A DNA stretch of 48,917 bases from Porogramme epimiltina. Taxonomy: Eukaryota; Basidiomycota; Agaricomycetes; Polyporales; Polyporaceae. The stretch is taken from NCBI GenBank assembly GCA_900155495.1, contig FTLJ01000982.1:1-48917 (forward strand). Direction: 5' to 3'. A program made the translations under genes and the position numbers. Shown here in pieces: positions 22,152-33,431 of the stretch. Numbering within the stretch: the first letter of the stretch is position 1; every line of letters begins with the position of its first letter. The notes under the pieces were generated by a model. It did no database searches. It was not told the origin of the DNA and saw only the letters and a list, made by a program, of their open reading frames with translations.

Positions 22152-23870
22152 ATGACGCAACCTCCGCAGTTCGGCCCGTGCCCACCTCGCTTCTCTGATC
22201 TAAAGAAGGAGATCGCGGATTCATACGCTGACTTCGAAGCTGGCGTCACGAAGGCGTGGGGCGAAATCCTCACTGAGCTCGACAAGGTGACCAAGGACAT
22301 CGCTAGCCAAGGATCACAGGTGTGGGGCCATACTGCTCTTGCGCACCTTCCTGAGCTTATATTCTCTGTGATTTTTCAAGGGAGTTCCAGAGGTGAACTT
22401 CAGCGAGCTCAATGCCTTGAGCGAGGACCGTATCGCAGAGATTCGGCGCAAGGGCTGCGTAGTCATTCGTGACGTCGTGGACGACGAAGAGGCGAGGACT
22501 TGGCAATCATGGCTGCGCGAATATGTCTCCAAGAACCCTCAGGTAGACGGTAATGAAGCAAGTGGACAACCTGACATAGCATACGCTGATCCGATATCCC
22601 AGGTATGCCGGAGAACGACAAGCAATTCTTCCAGCTATAGTACGTTGGACAGTGTTCACCCCCTTTGGCGTTCGTTGACCATTGCCTATCGCAGCTGGAC
22701 GAAGTCGCAGGTCCGCGGGCGTTCGCACCCGAACGTGCTCAGCGCGACGACGTGGCTCAACAATATGTACCATGCGAAGTCGGGCCAGAAACTGGACGAT
22801 GTCGACCTCCAGACACCTCTGACTTACGCGGATCGCTTCCGCATTCGCCACCCGGGGGTGCAGTGGGACGCGCACCCGCCTCATGTGGACGGTAGACACC
22901 TTCAATTTACACAGGGGGTCAGTTACTGACGTCAACTCTAGGTGGCGGAATCGAGAGGTGGGAGGACAAGTTCTTCCGCGGCTGCTTCGAGGACATATTG
23001 ACGGGTGACTGGCGCAACCACGATCCGTACGACCTCGAGAACCGGATCCACGCGCGGAGTTCGCTGTACCGTCGGCCGAATCAGGTGTGCTCTCACTGGC
23101 TAGACTCGTTGCCACCGAAGGACTGATCTGACCGAGGGCTCGAAGGCGACGGTGTTCAGGACTTATCAAGGCTGGCTCGCGCTGAGCGAGACAGCCCCTA
23201 ACGAGGGCACGCTTCAGGTGTTCCCGAATGTCATGCTGTCGAACGCGTACACGATCATTCGTCCGTTTTTCACGCCCAAGGAAGGTCGCAGTGCCGAGTC
23301 CTTCAACCCCGATGACTGGAAGTACGGTGCGTGCCTCTTACGTGGCATTGCCAGTCGGCGACTTCGTGCTATGCTCACTTCGGGGACTATCCAGACATTT
23401 CGGACCCCGAGTTCCACGGTATCTACGCGTTCGGAGAGGCATTTATTGGGCCCCGGCCGAACACCAAGACACATCCGCATCTCAGGCTCGATGATACGAT
23501 GGTCTCAGTGCCGAAGGTATACCCAGGAGACATGGTCTTCTGGCACTGCGTACGTCCCCTTGCGGCGGTCTTGCTTGCCGTAATGAGTAGAGTGGCTGAA
23601 TATGCTGTAATGTAGGATGTGATCCACGCCGTGGAGAAGCAACACACCGGTAATGAGGACTCAACCGTGATGTACATCCCGGCGATGCCGTACACGGCTA
23701 TCAACGCGGCGTATATTGAGAGGCAGAAGGAGAGCTTCCTGAAAGGTATCGCGCCGCCCGACTTCCCGGTCAACTCCGGTGAGGGAAGCTGTGTGGGGGT
23801 AGCCAAGGCGGATGACATTGCAGACCCAATCGGCAAGCGCGCTATGGGCTTTGCGATTCAGGTGGCTTGA
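22152..23870 (+). CDS. DUF1479 (YbiU-like) non-heme iron, 2-oxoglutarate-type oxygenase
   Basis: Cytosolic member of the DUF1479 family, which has the jelly-roll fold of Fe(II)/2-oxoglutarate oxygenases; the substrate is unknown. Eight exons: 22152-22319, 22381-22549, 22603-22639, 22695-22891, 22942-23084, 23146-23326, 23395-23549 and 23616-23870; 434 residues. Landmarks in order: SELNALSEDRIAEIRRKGCVVIRD, the helix VDDEEARTWQSWLREYV, RIRHPGVQWDAHPPHVDGGG (probable HxD iron ligands HVD), TVFRTYQGWLALSETAPNEG, LRLDDTMVSVPKVYPGDMVFWHCDVIHAVE (distal His in HCDVIH) and the C-terminal AKADDIADPIGKRAMGF. It has no signal peptide. It ends 187 bp from the convergent cyanase gene. DUF1479 genes in fungi often lie near catabolic enzymes, but pairing with cyanase may be chance. 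Confidence 0.92.
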
Positions 23871-24057
23871 AAACGCTCCTTCTTGGGGGATATTTTGTAA
23901 GTCGACTTGGAAATGTGTACGCTGGAAGCCGGTGTTGTAGTCAAGTAGCAATGTACACATGTGATTCGATCTGGCATATGACCATTGATCTATCGTACAA
24001 AAAATACAACCTCGTACAACTATTGAAGCCTTAATACGCTTGAGACACCATTGTCAT

Positions 24058-24846
24058 TCACCAGCGCAGGTAAGGAAGGAATTTCCCACTGAGAACGCAA
24101 GGGAGAAGACATGAGCGACAATAGTGTACACGGGCATATGGTTCACATACTCGAATGTGAGAACAACCCGGTCGCCTTTAGGGTCGGGCTTCCTGTCGAC
24201 TTTGACCTTGCAATCGATCATAGACATGATGCCGTCGCCGAACTTCTCGTGAATGAGAGCCTTGATTGGAGTACCGTAGACGAGGACACCCTAAGTATGC
24301 ACGCGTATTAGTTTTAAGACGGAAACAGTAAGCCACTGGAGACATACCTCAAAGAGACGATAGAGGAGAGGATCCTGAGGTGGGACCGGGCCGAGGCCGC
24401 GGCGCGGGAACCAGTTCTCACCAATCTCAGCGGTCAGGCTGGCGGAAGGGACATCTAGCAAGTCGCCAAGCTTCGCGAGTTCCTCATTGGTCGCCTTGGC
24501 CTGATTTATCGGGCGAATCAGCAGAGGCCGGACCGCCCATCAGGAGGGCGCATACCTGGCCATAGAACAAGGCGGCAACCCAGGCCTCATCGTGGTCGAT
24601 GGCCTTGCCAATAGCTTCAAACGTCATCCCTACCGAATCGTGCTAGTTAGCGAAATAAGGCTCGCGCTGGTCCATTGGACGCCTTTACCTTTCTTAGCCT
24701 TTGCCTCGAGAAGCTGAGCACAGATCGGGGGGAGATCGGTAAACGGCTCGCTGGTCGAGCTGAGCTTCTGCGGACGGTAGTCACATGGCTTGGTTGAGTC
24801 ATCTCTGAATTGAGAGCAAAGCACATACGAGAGTACTTTGAGACAT
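24058..24846 (-). CDS. cynS: Cyanate hydratase (cyanase)
   Basis: Cytosolic enzyme that converts cyanate plus bicarbonate to ammonia and CO2, giving cyanate detoxification and nitrogen supply; usually a decamer. Six exons: 24846-24829, 24767-24689, 24629-24556, 24500-24348, 24290-24151 and 24088-24058; 164 residues, normal for the family. The N-terminal helix-turn-helix-like domain reads [20 protein letters not shown] and [21 protein letters not shown]. The catalytic domain has [21 protein letters not shown] (Arg and Glu of the catalytic set), [25 protein letters not shown] (catalytic Ser in GIMSMID) and the typical end [11 protein letters not shown]. The first exon encodes only six residues (MSQSTL); it is chosen because the 61 bp intron after it has good splice sites and a TATA box lies 102 bp upstream. 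Confidence 0.94.
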
Positions 24847-24947
24847 GGCCAGTAACAAAGACGTGCTGCTGGGTGGCAGTAAGAGGTATTGAGCAATGCT
24901 GGGAAGGTCGAGACACTGTGAGAGATCTGGGATGTCGAAAGGCTAGC

Positions 24948-24955
24948 CTTATATA
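24948..24955 (-). promoter_or_regulatory. TATA box of the cyanase gene
   Basis: TATATAAG on the minus strand, 102 bp upstream of the cyanase ATG at 24846. Confidence 0.6.
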
Positions 24956-26269
24956 CCTGAGTGATTCACAGAGAGACAGTCTCAGGAGGTACACTCGGCG
25001 CTACGGCGACTGGAGCAAGCGCCCACGTGACGGTGCCTCCCGTGTCGGTAACACGGTGTCCTTCGGGAAGCGGAGAGAAACGGGAGCGACGACAGCGCTG
25101 GATGAGCGAATCGACGACGCCGGAGGTTTGAGGTCGGACGCCGACGGGGGAGGCGCCCTGGATATAGACATCCCGCGTCTCGCCGTTAGGAGGCGCAAAA
25201 GCGGGAAAACGGTGGTGTATGGAAGGAACAGGCCGGCCGTAAAGTGGTTCGTGTGCAAAATATCCGTGCAAGGCCGGAAGAAGCCTTGAGGTTTTCAAAA
25301 TGCACGCGTGGGCGAGAGGAGTAAGTGGATTGCGGACAGATGCAGTAGTCTACAATGACTGAGCACGACGTCAGCGGATGCCACAAGTATGAACCATGTG
25401 CACACTCACAACTTAGACAGGCATCCGCGTGCAGCCCTGGATGAAATTTCCGTCATGATTGAGCGGTACCATCCTGCTCCGGTGACACAGGTTTCCAAAC
25501 ATCCTTCGTGGCATGCATCACTTCGTACAGTTGACCTAGCTGCTCTGCCGACATCTATGCCCGCTGCCTTAGATAGGGCTTATGGAATGCTTAGCAGTAG
25601 TCCGTACACACCTTTTCTAGCGTCGTTGGATCCAGCAGTTTTCCTCTGAAAGACTTAGCCCCATCAGGGCCTGCAGGTAGTTGGTCGAGATACACCTTCC
25701 ATTGCGACAAGAATCCGATTATATGGACTTTATTAGTGGTCTCTTTATGCCTGCGGAATTCTATGTGCAGCTACGAGTTAGGCGTATACATGAAGAAACA
25801 AGTGCCAGTCACTCACCAGCTTTCACATAGTCATCCCCCAACGAGCGCATTTCATATTGCAGGTGCCTATGCGCTCGTAGTATTCTACGGTATAGACTAC
25901 CACCAAAGACATGAGCTTAGGGAGGGGCTTCCAGGGCCTGAAGACGTACGGCAGTGGAGGTAGAAGTGCCGCGCTCGCCTCACGGAGGTTCAGAGGTTGT
26001 TTGGAGATAGATTCAGCAAGGCGAGCACCGGTCGCTCGAAACATTGTGACGGATCCTAGAAGAGAGTTTGCAGAATGTGTAGGCCTAAGTAGCAAAGTAC
26101 GTGTAGTGGAGGAAGGGGAGGAAGGGGTCAAGGTGGCTGCCGGCGCTCTCCCCGCTCACGCTTCGACCACGACCTGCTCGCATACATTCGACAACGTTCT
26201 CTAAGGCCACCCTCTTAGACGTGTCCCTCTCTCTTGCAACTGTCTCAAAGCATTCTGACCCGGCTGAAA
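24956..26269. other. Intergenic region between cyanase and the DUF4604-like gene
   Basis: Promoters of two divergent genes with 1.3 kb between them. A plus-strand open frame at 25389-25649 (86 codons, starting MNHVHTHNLDRHPRAALDE) has balanced composition but no known motif and no clear splice partner. No RNA gene or repeat is recognised. Confidence 0.4.
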
Positions 26270-26911
26270 ATGGCTCCCAAAGAACCAACTCGCGCTCAGC
26301 TGTCTTCAAAACTGACCTATCAGGCTCAGGTGCCCGCGTTCCTGCGGCGGATGCAAGGCGCAGTGGGCGGGCGTAGGGACTCGGATGAGGAAGACGACGA
26401 GTTCGAATACGACGGCTCAGGCAGGCCCCCTATTCCACGCCGCCCAGCCATCCCGACCCGTCCAGATGACGACCCGGGAAGCGCGGAGGAAGACGACGGT
26501 GACGAGAAGCCACAGGTGGTAGTGCTCAAGGAAGGGAAACACTTGTCGGAGAGGGAAGTAGAGAATGAGAAGCGCAAAGGTACGCTTTTGCATCTCTCTT
26601 GTGTCCTAGCGGCGTTGTGAACGCGTTTCCTTCTACTAGCCAAGGGTCTACCGCCTCTTCTTGAGCCCACAGCACAAGGTGACGCGGCAAAGAGTGCGGA
26701 TGCAACCAAGGCCGCACCAGAACCGAAGTCCGCGAAATCACAAGGCCTCTCCTTCTCGTCTGGGAGTGCCGTTAAGGGCAAGAACGCGAAGCGCAAGGCG
26801 GTTGGAGACGGCCGCGACGACGCAGAAAAGCCCGAGGTCGCCGCAAAAGGCACCAAGAAGAAGGCGAAGAAACCGGAGAAAAAGTTGTTGTCGTTCGACG
26901 AAGATGCTTAG
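26270..26911 (+). CDS. DUF4604-like protein, highly charged
   Basis: Two exons, 26270-26579 and 26640-26911; 193 residues. The N-terminal LSSKLTYQAQVPAFLRRMQG, an acidic stretch DSDEEDDEFEYDG, a Pro/Arg segment and KPQVVVLKEGKHLSEREVENEKRK resemble the DUF4604 family of small eukaryotic proteins of unknown function. The second half is Lys/Ala-rich and ends KKLLSFDEDA, also typical of that family. It has no signal peptide or membrane helix; a nuclear location is likely from composition. The assignment rests on recalled motif order. Confidence 0.85.
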
Positions 26912-27046
26912 TGCACGCGATATGGTCCCCCTTAGACCGAGGGGCGAAGTTCTCTACTGTATGCACGCTTCAAACAATTCGTAAACCGTGGATTGGCTGA
27001 CGTGTGTCTGCAACTAGTCTGGACGAAGGCCCGTTCTACTCGAAGC

Positions 27047-29652
27047 CTACAGAAAGAGGGCCCATACCGTGAACACGAAGGTCAAAATTACACCCACAGC
27101 TCCCGACTTCTCCAGCGCCCCATTCGTTACAATCCGCTGTGGCAAGACAGTGGCGGTCGCGATGAATGAGCTCCACGCCGCCTGCGTCGCCGCGGGGATG
27201 GTCGACGTCCCCTGCGTAGCCGACGACCCAAAGAAGATCTCGTTCCCCCCAGGCAAGAACTCGCCCGCAAGCGCCTTGTCCTCCCCGCCGACGACGACCG
27301 TGCCCGACACGGTCCCGTTCCTGTTGTTCCCGAGCACGAACTCGCGCAGGAACACGAGCGCCTGCGCGGGCCGCCACATCGGCACGAGGTGGCCCGCGCC
27401 CGCGAAGAGGACGTACGCGAGCCCGCGCTCCTGGTGCACGATCCCCGCGAACGCGCCCGCGTCGTCGAACCAGGGCGTCGCGGGCGGCCGCGTGAAGCCC
27501 TGCGTGCCGCCGAAGGTCATGTTCTGGATGATGACCTCGGTGCCGCGGTGCTGCACGAGCGAGTCGTCGTTGCCGGAGTAGAAGACGATGGAGACGTTCG
27601 CGGCGGACGCGTTGGCGGCGAGCTCGGAGAGGAACGCGGCGGGCTCGACGGACGGGTCGCCGTACTGGTTCCCGACGGAGCGGTCGTGCTTGGAGCCGAA
27701 GGGGTAGTTGAAGTTGCGGATCCAGTTCTTGGACGTCGGCGCGTGCAGGGTGGCGCGCGTGCGGTTGTCGTTGAAGAAGGAAGAGGCGTTCTTGAACGGT
27801 TCCGGGTTCGTCGCGTCTGGTATGTCGTACACGTCGAAGTCGCCGTTGGCTGTAACACGCCAAAACCTCCCCCGTCAGCAACCGCCCTCCCCAATTAATC
27901 GCGAGGACATGTAGTAGACAGGCACTCACACCACGGGAACGTGAAGTTGACCGCGTAATCGATCAGCTCGTCGAGGAGGAAGCACCCGTAGAACGGATCG
28001 ATCGTCCCGTTCGCGCGCCCCGCGAGGTCCCGCTTCCACCGCTCGCGCGCGGCGTCGCGCCGCTCAAAGTGCCCCGCGCGCTTCGCGAGCGCCGGGCTCC
28101 CGTGCGCCGCCGCGAACTTTTCCGACACGGCCGCCTGCACCGTCCGCGCGCGGGCCTCGGTCGGCTGGAGCAGTGAGAGGGCGAGCGCGGAGTCGTCTGC
28201 GGAGGGCTCGACGAGATCGAGCGTCGGGAAGGGCCCGCCTTGTTGTGGGTAGGTGAGGTTGAGGTCGAAGGCGCAGAGGTGGGTCCTATACCCGCGCCCG
28301 CGCGCTCTCGGTCAGCATACGAGTGGTGGCGTTTGGGCGGGAAGGGGGGAGACGCACTGTTCGCGGAAGAAGCTGAACACGTCTTGGTCGTACCCAATGA
28401 GCGCTGGGTACGTCTCAATGATGTTCACCTGGCGGAAGGGAGGGCCCGGTGAGGCGTCGAAAATCAGCACGAGGGCGCTCCGCTCACTGTAGGCAACATC
28501 TCGACCGTAGCTTGAGATCCGAGCGAGCCGTCGCCTATAGCGATTTTGCGCAGGTTGACAGGGGGCTTCTCTCTCTGGAAGATGTGTTTCGTAATGTAGG
28601 GCTACCGCGCGAGTCGGATTTAGCATATGGTGGCGAGCACGATGAGAAACGGCTCACGATGTATGTGCCAGCATAGCTTTCGCCTGTCAGGAACAGAGGG
28701 CGGGTAGCGAGGCTGGGGAAGACTTTCACTAGGTTAGTGAGAAAGCCGATCTGTAGAAGGAAAGGGATCGACAGTTATGCTTTAATTTCCCCTTGGCAGT
28801 TTAAGAGTTCTGCTCACGAAGTCTTCTCCCATCTGGTCTTCATCAGGAACTAAATGACAGTTGTAAGTGATCGATGTTGTAAGAACGGGAGTGTAACATG
28901 ATACATACTATAACCTGTCGAGTCGGACGTCGAGAACCCAGTACCTGAAAGGAGCTTCAGTTGGGTGCCGAGCGATATATTAAAGCAGACACAAGGACTA
29001 ACCTACAGGCTGGTCGATCCAGATGGTGTCAGCCAAAGTGTTCCAACTGAAGTTGTTGTGGACCCAAGTGCCGTCGGCTTGGACATGAACAGGGCCATTC
29101 TGGTTTCGTCCAAAGTTAACACGGGGTTTATTCCACGAAAGGGCTGTGCAGTCGGACCTCGGTAGTAAGAGCGATCATGCCGGAGGAGCCGGGTCTAGTG
29201 CAGAACAGAGTACGTCGGATACAATACACTGGCTTTCACAATACAGCATCCTCACCCGCCCTGGAGCCAGATGATCCAAGGTTCTGTATTGCTCTTACTC
29301 GCCGGGACGGTCAAGGATCCGCCCGGGCCGGGTTTCTCAAATGCCCAAAAGAAGAGGGTGTCGTTAGGATGGCCTGCACGATTGACTGCGATGTTGCCTG
29401 CATAGTTGCGCGGTAGCGATCCAGTGATATTTGGAAGTTTGTCCGTGACCTCAAAGTCTAGTGGCGAGGTCAGCGCGAAAAGAATGCAAACCACGGCAGA
29501 TGTGCCTCACATTTTTGCCATTGGGGGCTGTAGTCCCCTTTGGGCTGGCCGGGCCAGGCGTGGGGGAACGTGTTAGGGATGTCGCTCTGGCCAAGGACCT
29601 TTGAGCATAATCCGAGGGCGAGCGTGAGTAGGGATAAAGTGGTCGGGGGCAT
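27047..29652 (-). CDS. Secreted S10 serine carboxypeptidase with GPI-like tail
   Basis: Exopeptidase that removes C-terminal residues from peptides, secreted or wall-bound. Starts MPPTTLSLLTLALGLCSKVLG, a signal peptide. Multi-exon; the joins I checked read QWQKYFEVTDKLPN, then WIIWLQGGPGSSGM, then NGPVHVQADGTWVHNNFSWN, DQPVGTGFSTSDSTGYIPDE, MGEDFIGFLTNLVKVFPSLA, FLTGESYAGTYIPYITKHIF and VNIIETYPALIGYDQDVFSF. The catalytic Ser is in GESYAG, Asp in the YSGNDDSLV region and His in GAGHLVPMWRPAQAL, so the triad appears complete. The NGPVH and WxxxPxG-type oxyanion elements are present. The final GAVGVILTFVFTVWALFL is a hydrophobic GPI-anchor-type tail. Exon edges between 28000 and 29500 were only partly fixed by eye. 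Confidence 0.92.
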
Positions 29653-29707
29653 GACAGGACGAAGGTGCTCTCTTCACAAGGGAGAGGCACGTAGAGGCGG
29701 TCTGCAG

Positions 29708-29714
29708 CTTTATA
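29708..29714 (-). promoter_or_regulatory. TATA box of the carboxypeptidase gene
   Basis: TATAAAG on the minus strand, 56 bp upstream of the ATG at 29652. The short distance implies a short 5' leader. Confidence 0.5.
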
Positions 29715-31320
29715 TGCCACTGCCGGAGAAAACGCCATTTAGAAGGCCGGGCGAGGCATATACGCGTGCATGCGCTGCTTGATGATAACACGACCATCGT
29801 GACCGAATCGTGGGGATATGGCCGTGTGGAAGAAGTCGTTGTATGATGAGGAGATGAGGAAGACGGATTGCGATGAACAGGCCCTCAGAGTAGACGTTTA
29901 GGAGACAGACGAGGCGGCAGATGACATGGCGGGATATGTTGAGCAAATGAGATCGAAAGCGAGAAGACGGGGAGTTACGGATATTCCTGTCCACGAAGAC
30001 GAAGTCACGGACTTGCGGAGGGCCCTCGGCGTCTTCCACACACTTGCTCTTCATGGTCCTTGGGGATTAAAGCGCAAGATGAACGTCCTGAAATGGAAGA
30101 CCGGTCAGGTGCTCCGAGATTCTTGAAGATGGGACCATGAGGGACGCGGAACCTGTTGCGTAAGGGTTCCGCTGACAAAGACGCACGGAAGTGGACCGAG
30201 TCGATAAACCGGAGGTCAGCACCGTCGTACGAAGCCCCGTGAGCCTCAATTCATTGCTTCAAGCCACAAGTGTCATTTCCATTAGGTACGTAGCGAGTAT
30301 ACATACACGATGTCTCGTACCGAGCGTGCGGAATTCCTCTTTCTCTCATAGTATAGGTGAGGCCAAAACTCTGTATTCATGTTCGGTGTTTGCTTAGCTA
30401 CTGTGCTACTAGCATGTGTGAGTTCTATCCCCAACGAGGTAAGGCCAACTTACGATTGCGTCATCAGTATCAAACATACTGTATATATACTGATATTTGT
30501 ATACCGCCCCTTCCTTCGTAAAGACGGTGAAAACAGCAAGAAGACCAGTCGGTGGGCCCAGTGGCTGGTCACTGCGGCGTGCTCAAAGTCCGGCACCGGG
30601 GGCGTCGACAGGAACGACATCATTTTTGCGATCAACTCAGTGAGGAAAGCTGGAGCCGATCGGACGTCTCCGTGCAGGCAGTGTCGGGGATCGACCGTCT
30701 GAGCCCGCGCGGCGTCAGCGCGGTCAGAGCATGGGGATCCCGAGACTGATCCAACGCGGAAACAGAAGCAAGCAAGACAGCGCGCACGACAGGTAGATGG
30801 GGACGAGTTAGGCAACGAGCGTGTTTAATTATCGAGGACGCGTCGAGGACAAGCGAAATGGCGGCTATGACGAGGGCGGGTGTGCCGGGGCCGGGGGGCG
30901 GACAGCGACGGGGAGGCCGACGACGCTGGCGAGCTGCGGAGATGGCGACGGGGCGGCGGGGGTGATCGGAGCGACGGGGGAGGACGAGGCAATCAGTGGG
31001 GGCAGGGCCGCGGGCGCGTCGACGCGTCTGCTACGCGAACGCGAGTCTACCGTAGGCGGGGGCTGTCACCGAGCATGTGTCACCGAGGTCACTGACTGGG
31101 CCCAGCTCGGTCTCCTTCGTCCCTTGCGCTCTCCCCACGGCCTCGCTCGCCTGGCGCGTCTTCGCTTTCGCTTTGCCTTCTACCATGGCCTGGTCGTCGC
31201 CCCTTTGACTTTCCTTCCCCTCATTCCTTACCCATTCACCTTCCTTTCCTCCACTCTCTTGTCCGGCACAACTTTCACTCCTTCACCACACGTCTCCTGG
31301 CATTTCGACTTCCCCAAGCC
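29715..31320. other. Divergent intergenic region
   Basis: Between the carboxypeptidase (-) and the large unknown protein (+). Both strands of about 30450-30800 are open (on + it encodes KKTSRWAQWLVTAACSKSG, on - ELIAKMMSFLSTPPVPDF), but I cannot tell whether either is a gene. The last 300 bp is pyrimidine-rich, as in a promoter or leader. No repeat is seen. Confidence 0.4.
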
Positions 31321-33431
31321 ATGCTCGGACAGCGTATCCTCGACTCCTTTCCGGAAATAGAGGATGGGGACGGTTCCCCTCCGGCAACCTTCCCCACAAG
31401 CCTCACTGTGCGCCGTACAAAGTCCGCAGGACTGCGTATAATTACAGAGAGTGAAGTGTTGAGATCCGACAGTTCAAAGGTGCGTCCCCCGTCCCTACTC
31501 CCCTCTGGTACCTTCCTCATGGCAGCTTCCAAAGGCGCATGCGACTCCACATTACCTCTCCGCCAACCGTCAGTCCTATCTCTCACTAAGGTATGTCGCG
31601 CGTACTAGTCTCTGAGACAGGACTCGAACCTCTCCCCAGGACTCCCGACACCAGCCACACTTTTGGACGCCCAAATCCCACCATGCAATCTCCTAAATTT
31701 CTGAGTCCCAAGATTGCTACGCCCGCATCCTCCCTGGCCTCGCCCGCCGTCCTTGCCGCACGTCGGCACACACGCTACATTCAGGCCGAGAGTGCCCTGC
31801 GGACAGCGGTGGAGGTATCTTCGTCCGAGACGTCACCAGAGGAGCTTCAAATCCGCGCCCTTGAAAAGGCGACAGCCATGCTCAGCGAACAGGCGAACGA
31901 AGCCCAGGCATCTGCCAAGAAACTTCGAGCCTGTCTGGCCAAGAAGGAAGAGAGTGGTCTGACTCCAGAAGAGGTCAAATCCATGCAGCGCGAGGCCTGG
32001 CTTGAAGAACGCAGAGGCGCTGTCAGGCAAGACCAGTCCACCCACACCCAAAACATCCTCACGCAACTTTGCTCTCCAATAACGGAAACGCCGCCTCCAT
32101 TGGTCGAGTCGCCATCTGCCATGTCGAAGACGGAAGCCAACTTGCAAAAGTTCTTGCAGCGGTCTCCGACCCGAGTTGGGTTCTCTGCCCGCAAGACAGC
32201 GAGCAGTCCCGCACTTGGGCAGCGGCGGAAGACCATCTCCCAGGTCCAGCCGATGCAGCTCCGGCCATCTGCCCTTGAACTTGCGCTACGGTCCCCCGTG
32301 GAGCTGAACCCTCGGCGAAATTCGCTCGACGGTCAGTATATGCGCAGGCAATCCGTCTCCACGGATGTGACATGCGTGTCAGAGAACTCGAGTGAACGCA
32401 CCGCGGTGGTGCCTCGATTGAAGCTAGCGACAAACAGGAATCTGAAGCCGCCCATCTCTTCTCCATCTCCTCTCTCCCCTGGGCCTGGTGGGAGCGTCCG
32501 CATCGAAACGCCAGCGCAGCGGCCGCGTCCACGCGACACGCTGCTCGCGGAGGTGGGCAATGTCCCGCTCCCAGACTACGTCGTTGACCTCCTCGAGGAT
32601 CTCGTCGCGTCCTCTCTGGACGTCACGCTCCCCGCTCTCTCCCCCTCCCCTCTGGCCGTCCGCGCCCCGCCCTACCCTTATGGCGCGCCTCCCGACTCCC
32701 CGCGCCGCGCGTCCCTTTCCATGCCCGACTTCTCGCGCGTCGACTTCGACGAGCCGCCCCTGCCCCTGCCCCCGCCCCCGCTAGAACCACGCTACCGCCC
32801 CCCGTCGCTGATCATCGACCGCCTCCTGAACAGGTCCGACGCCACGTCCACGTCCCTCTCCATGTCCGCGTCGCCGTCCCCGCCGTACTCGCACGCCTCG
32901 TCCGCGTCGTGGTCGCCCGCGCCGTCGCCCGTGCCCGCGCCGCCGCGCCGGCGCTCGGGCACCGCGAGCTCGCACCGGCGCGCGTCGACGACGCAGAGCC
33001 TGTACGTGCCGCCGCAGTCGCGCTTCTCGTCGCTCCGGCTCTCCACGCCCTCGCTCGTCGCCGTGCCCGAGGCGGACGTCGCGCACGCGGGCACGTGCCC
33101 CGCGCGCCCGCAGACGTCCATGAGCGCGTACTCGGGGCGCGTGCTCGACTCGCCCGAGGCGGGCCTGGACCGCGAGTACGGCGGCGGCGCCGCGCGCGGG
33201 GAGGACGACGACGAAGACGCGCGGGGAGATGGCGACGGCGTGCGCAGGCGCTTCTCGATGGCGTCGTTCAGGCGACGGAGGTTCAACTCGGAGGGCAACG
33301 TCAGGGCTGCGGCGGACGAGCGCGAGGAGCTGCACGACGCGCAGAGCGTCCGCCAGGCCTTCCCTGGCGACGCCGACGGGGGCGTGTTTGCGCGCGTGCG
33401 GCGGCGGCTGACGGGGCGCAGGCTGAAGTAG
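31321..33431 (+). CDS. Unknown large disordered Ser/Pro/Arg-rich protein
   Basis: Three exons, 31321-31479, 31526-31590 and 31640-33431; 671 residues. I start at ATG 31321 (MLGQRILDSFPEIEDGDGSP) because the two short introns then keep one frame into the long last exon; an ATG at 31593 lies inside the second intron of this model. The protein is mostly predicted disorder with many SP and RRxS sites (SPKFLSPK, RRNSLDG, RRQSVST, RRRFSMASF, RRRFNSEGN). A helical segment around residues 115-175 (SPEELQIRALEKATAMLSEQ onward) is rich in Ala/Glu/Lys and could be a coiled coil. The RRxS motifs resemble basophilic-kinase (PKA-type) sites. Function not recognised. Confidence 0.78.

Noticed and set aside
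25389..25649. 86-codon plus-strand open frame between cyanase and the DUF4604-like gene
   Set aside because: No family motif, no promoter and no conserved feature visible.
30379..30815. Overlapping open frames on both strands in the carboxypeptidase upstream region
   Set aside because: I could not decide which strand, if either, codes; no motif and no splice-consistent partner.
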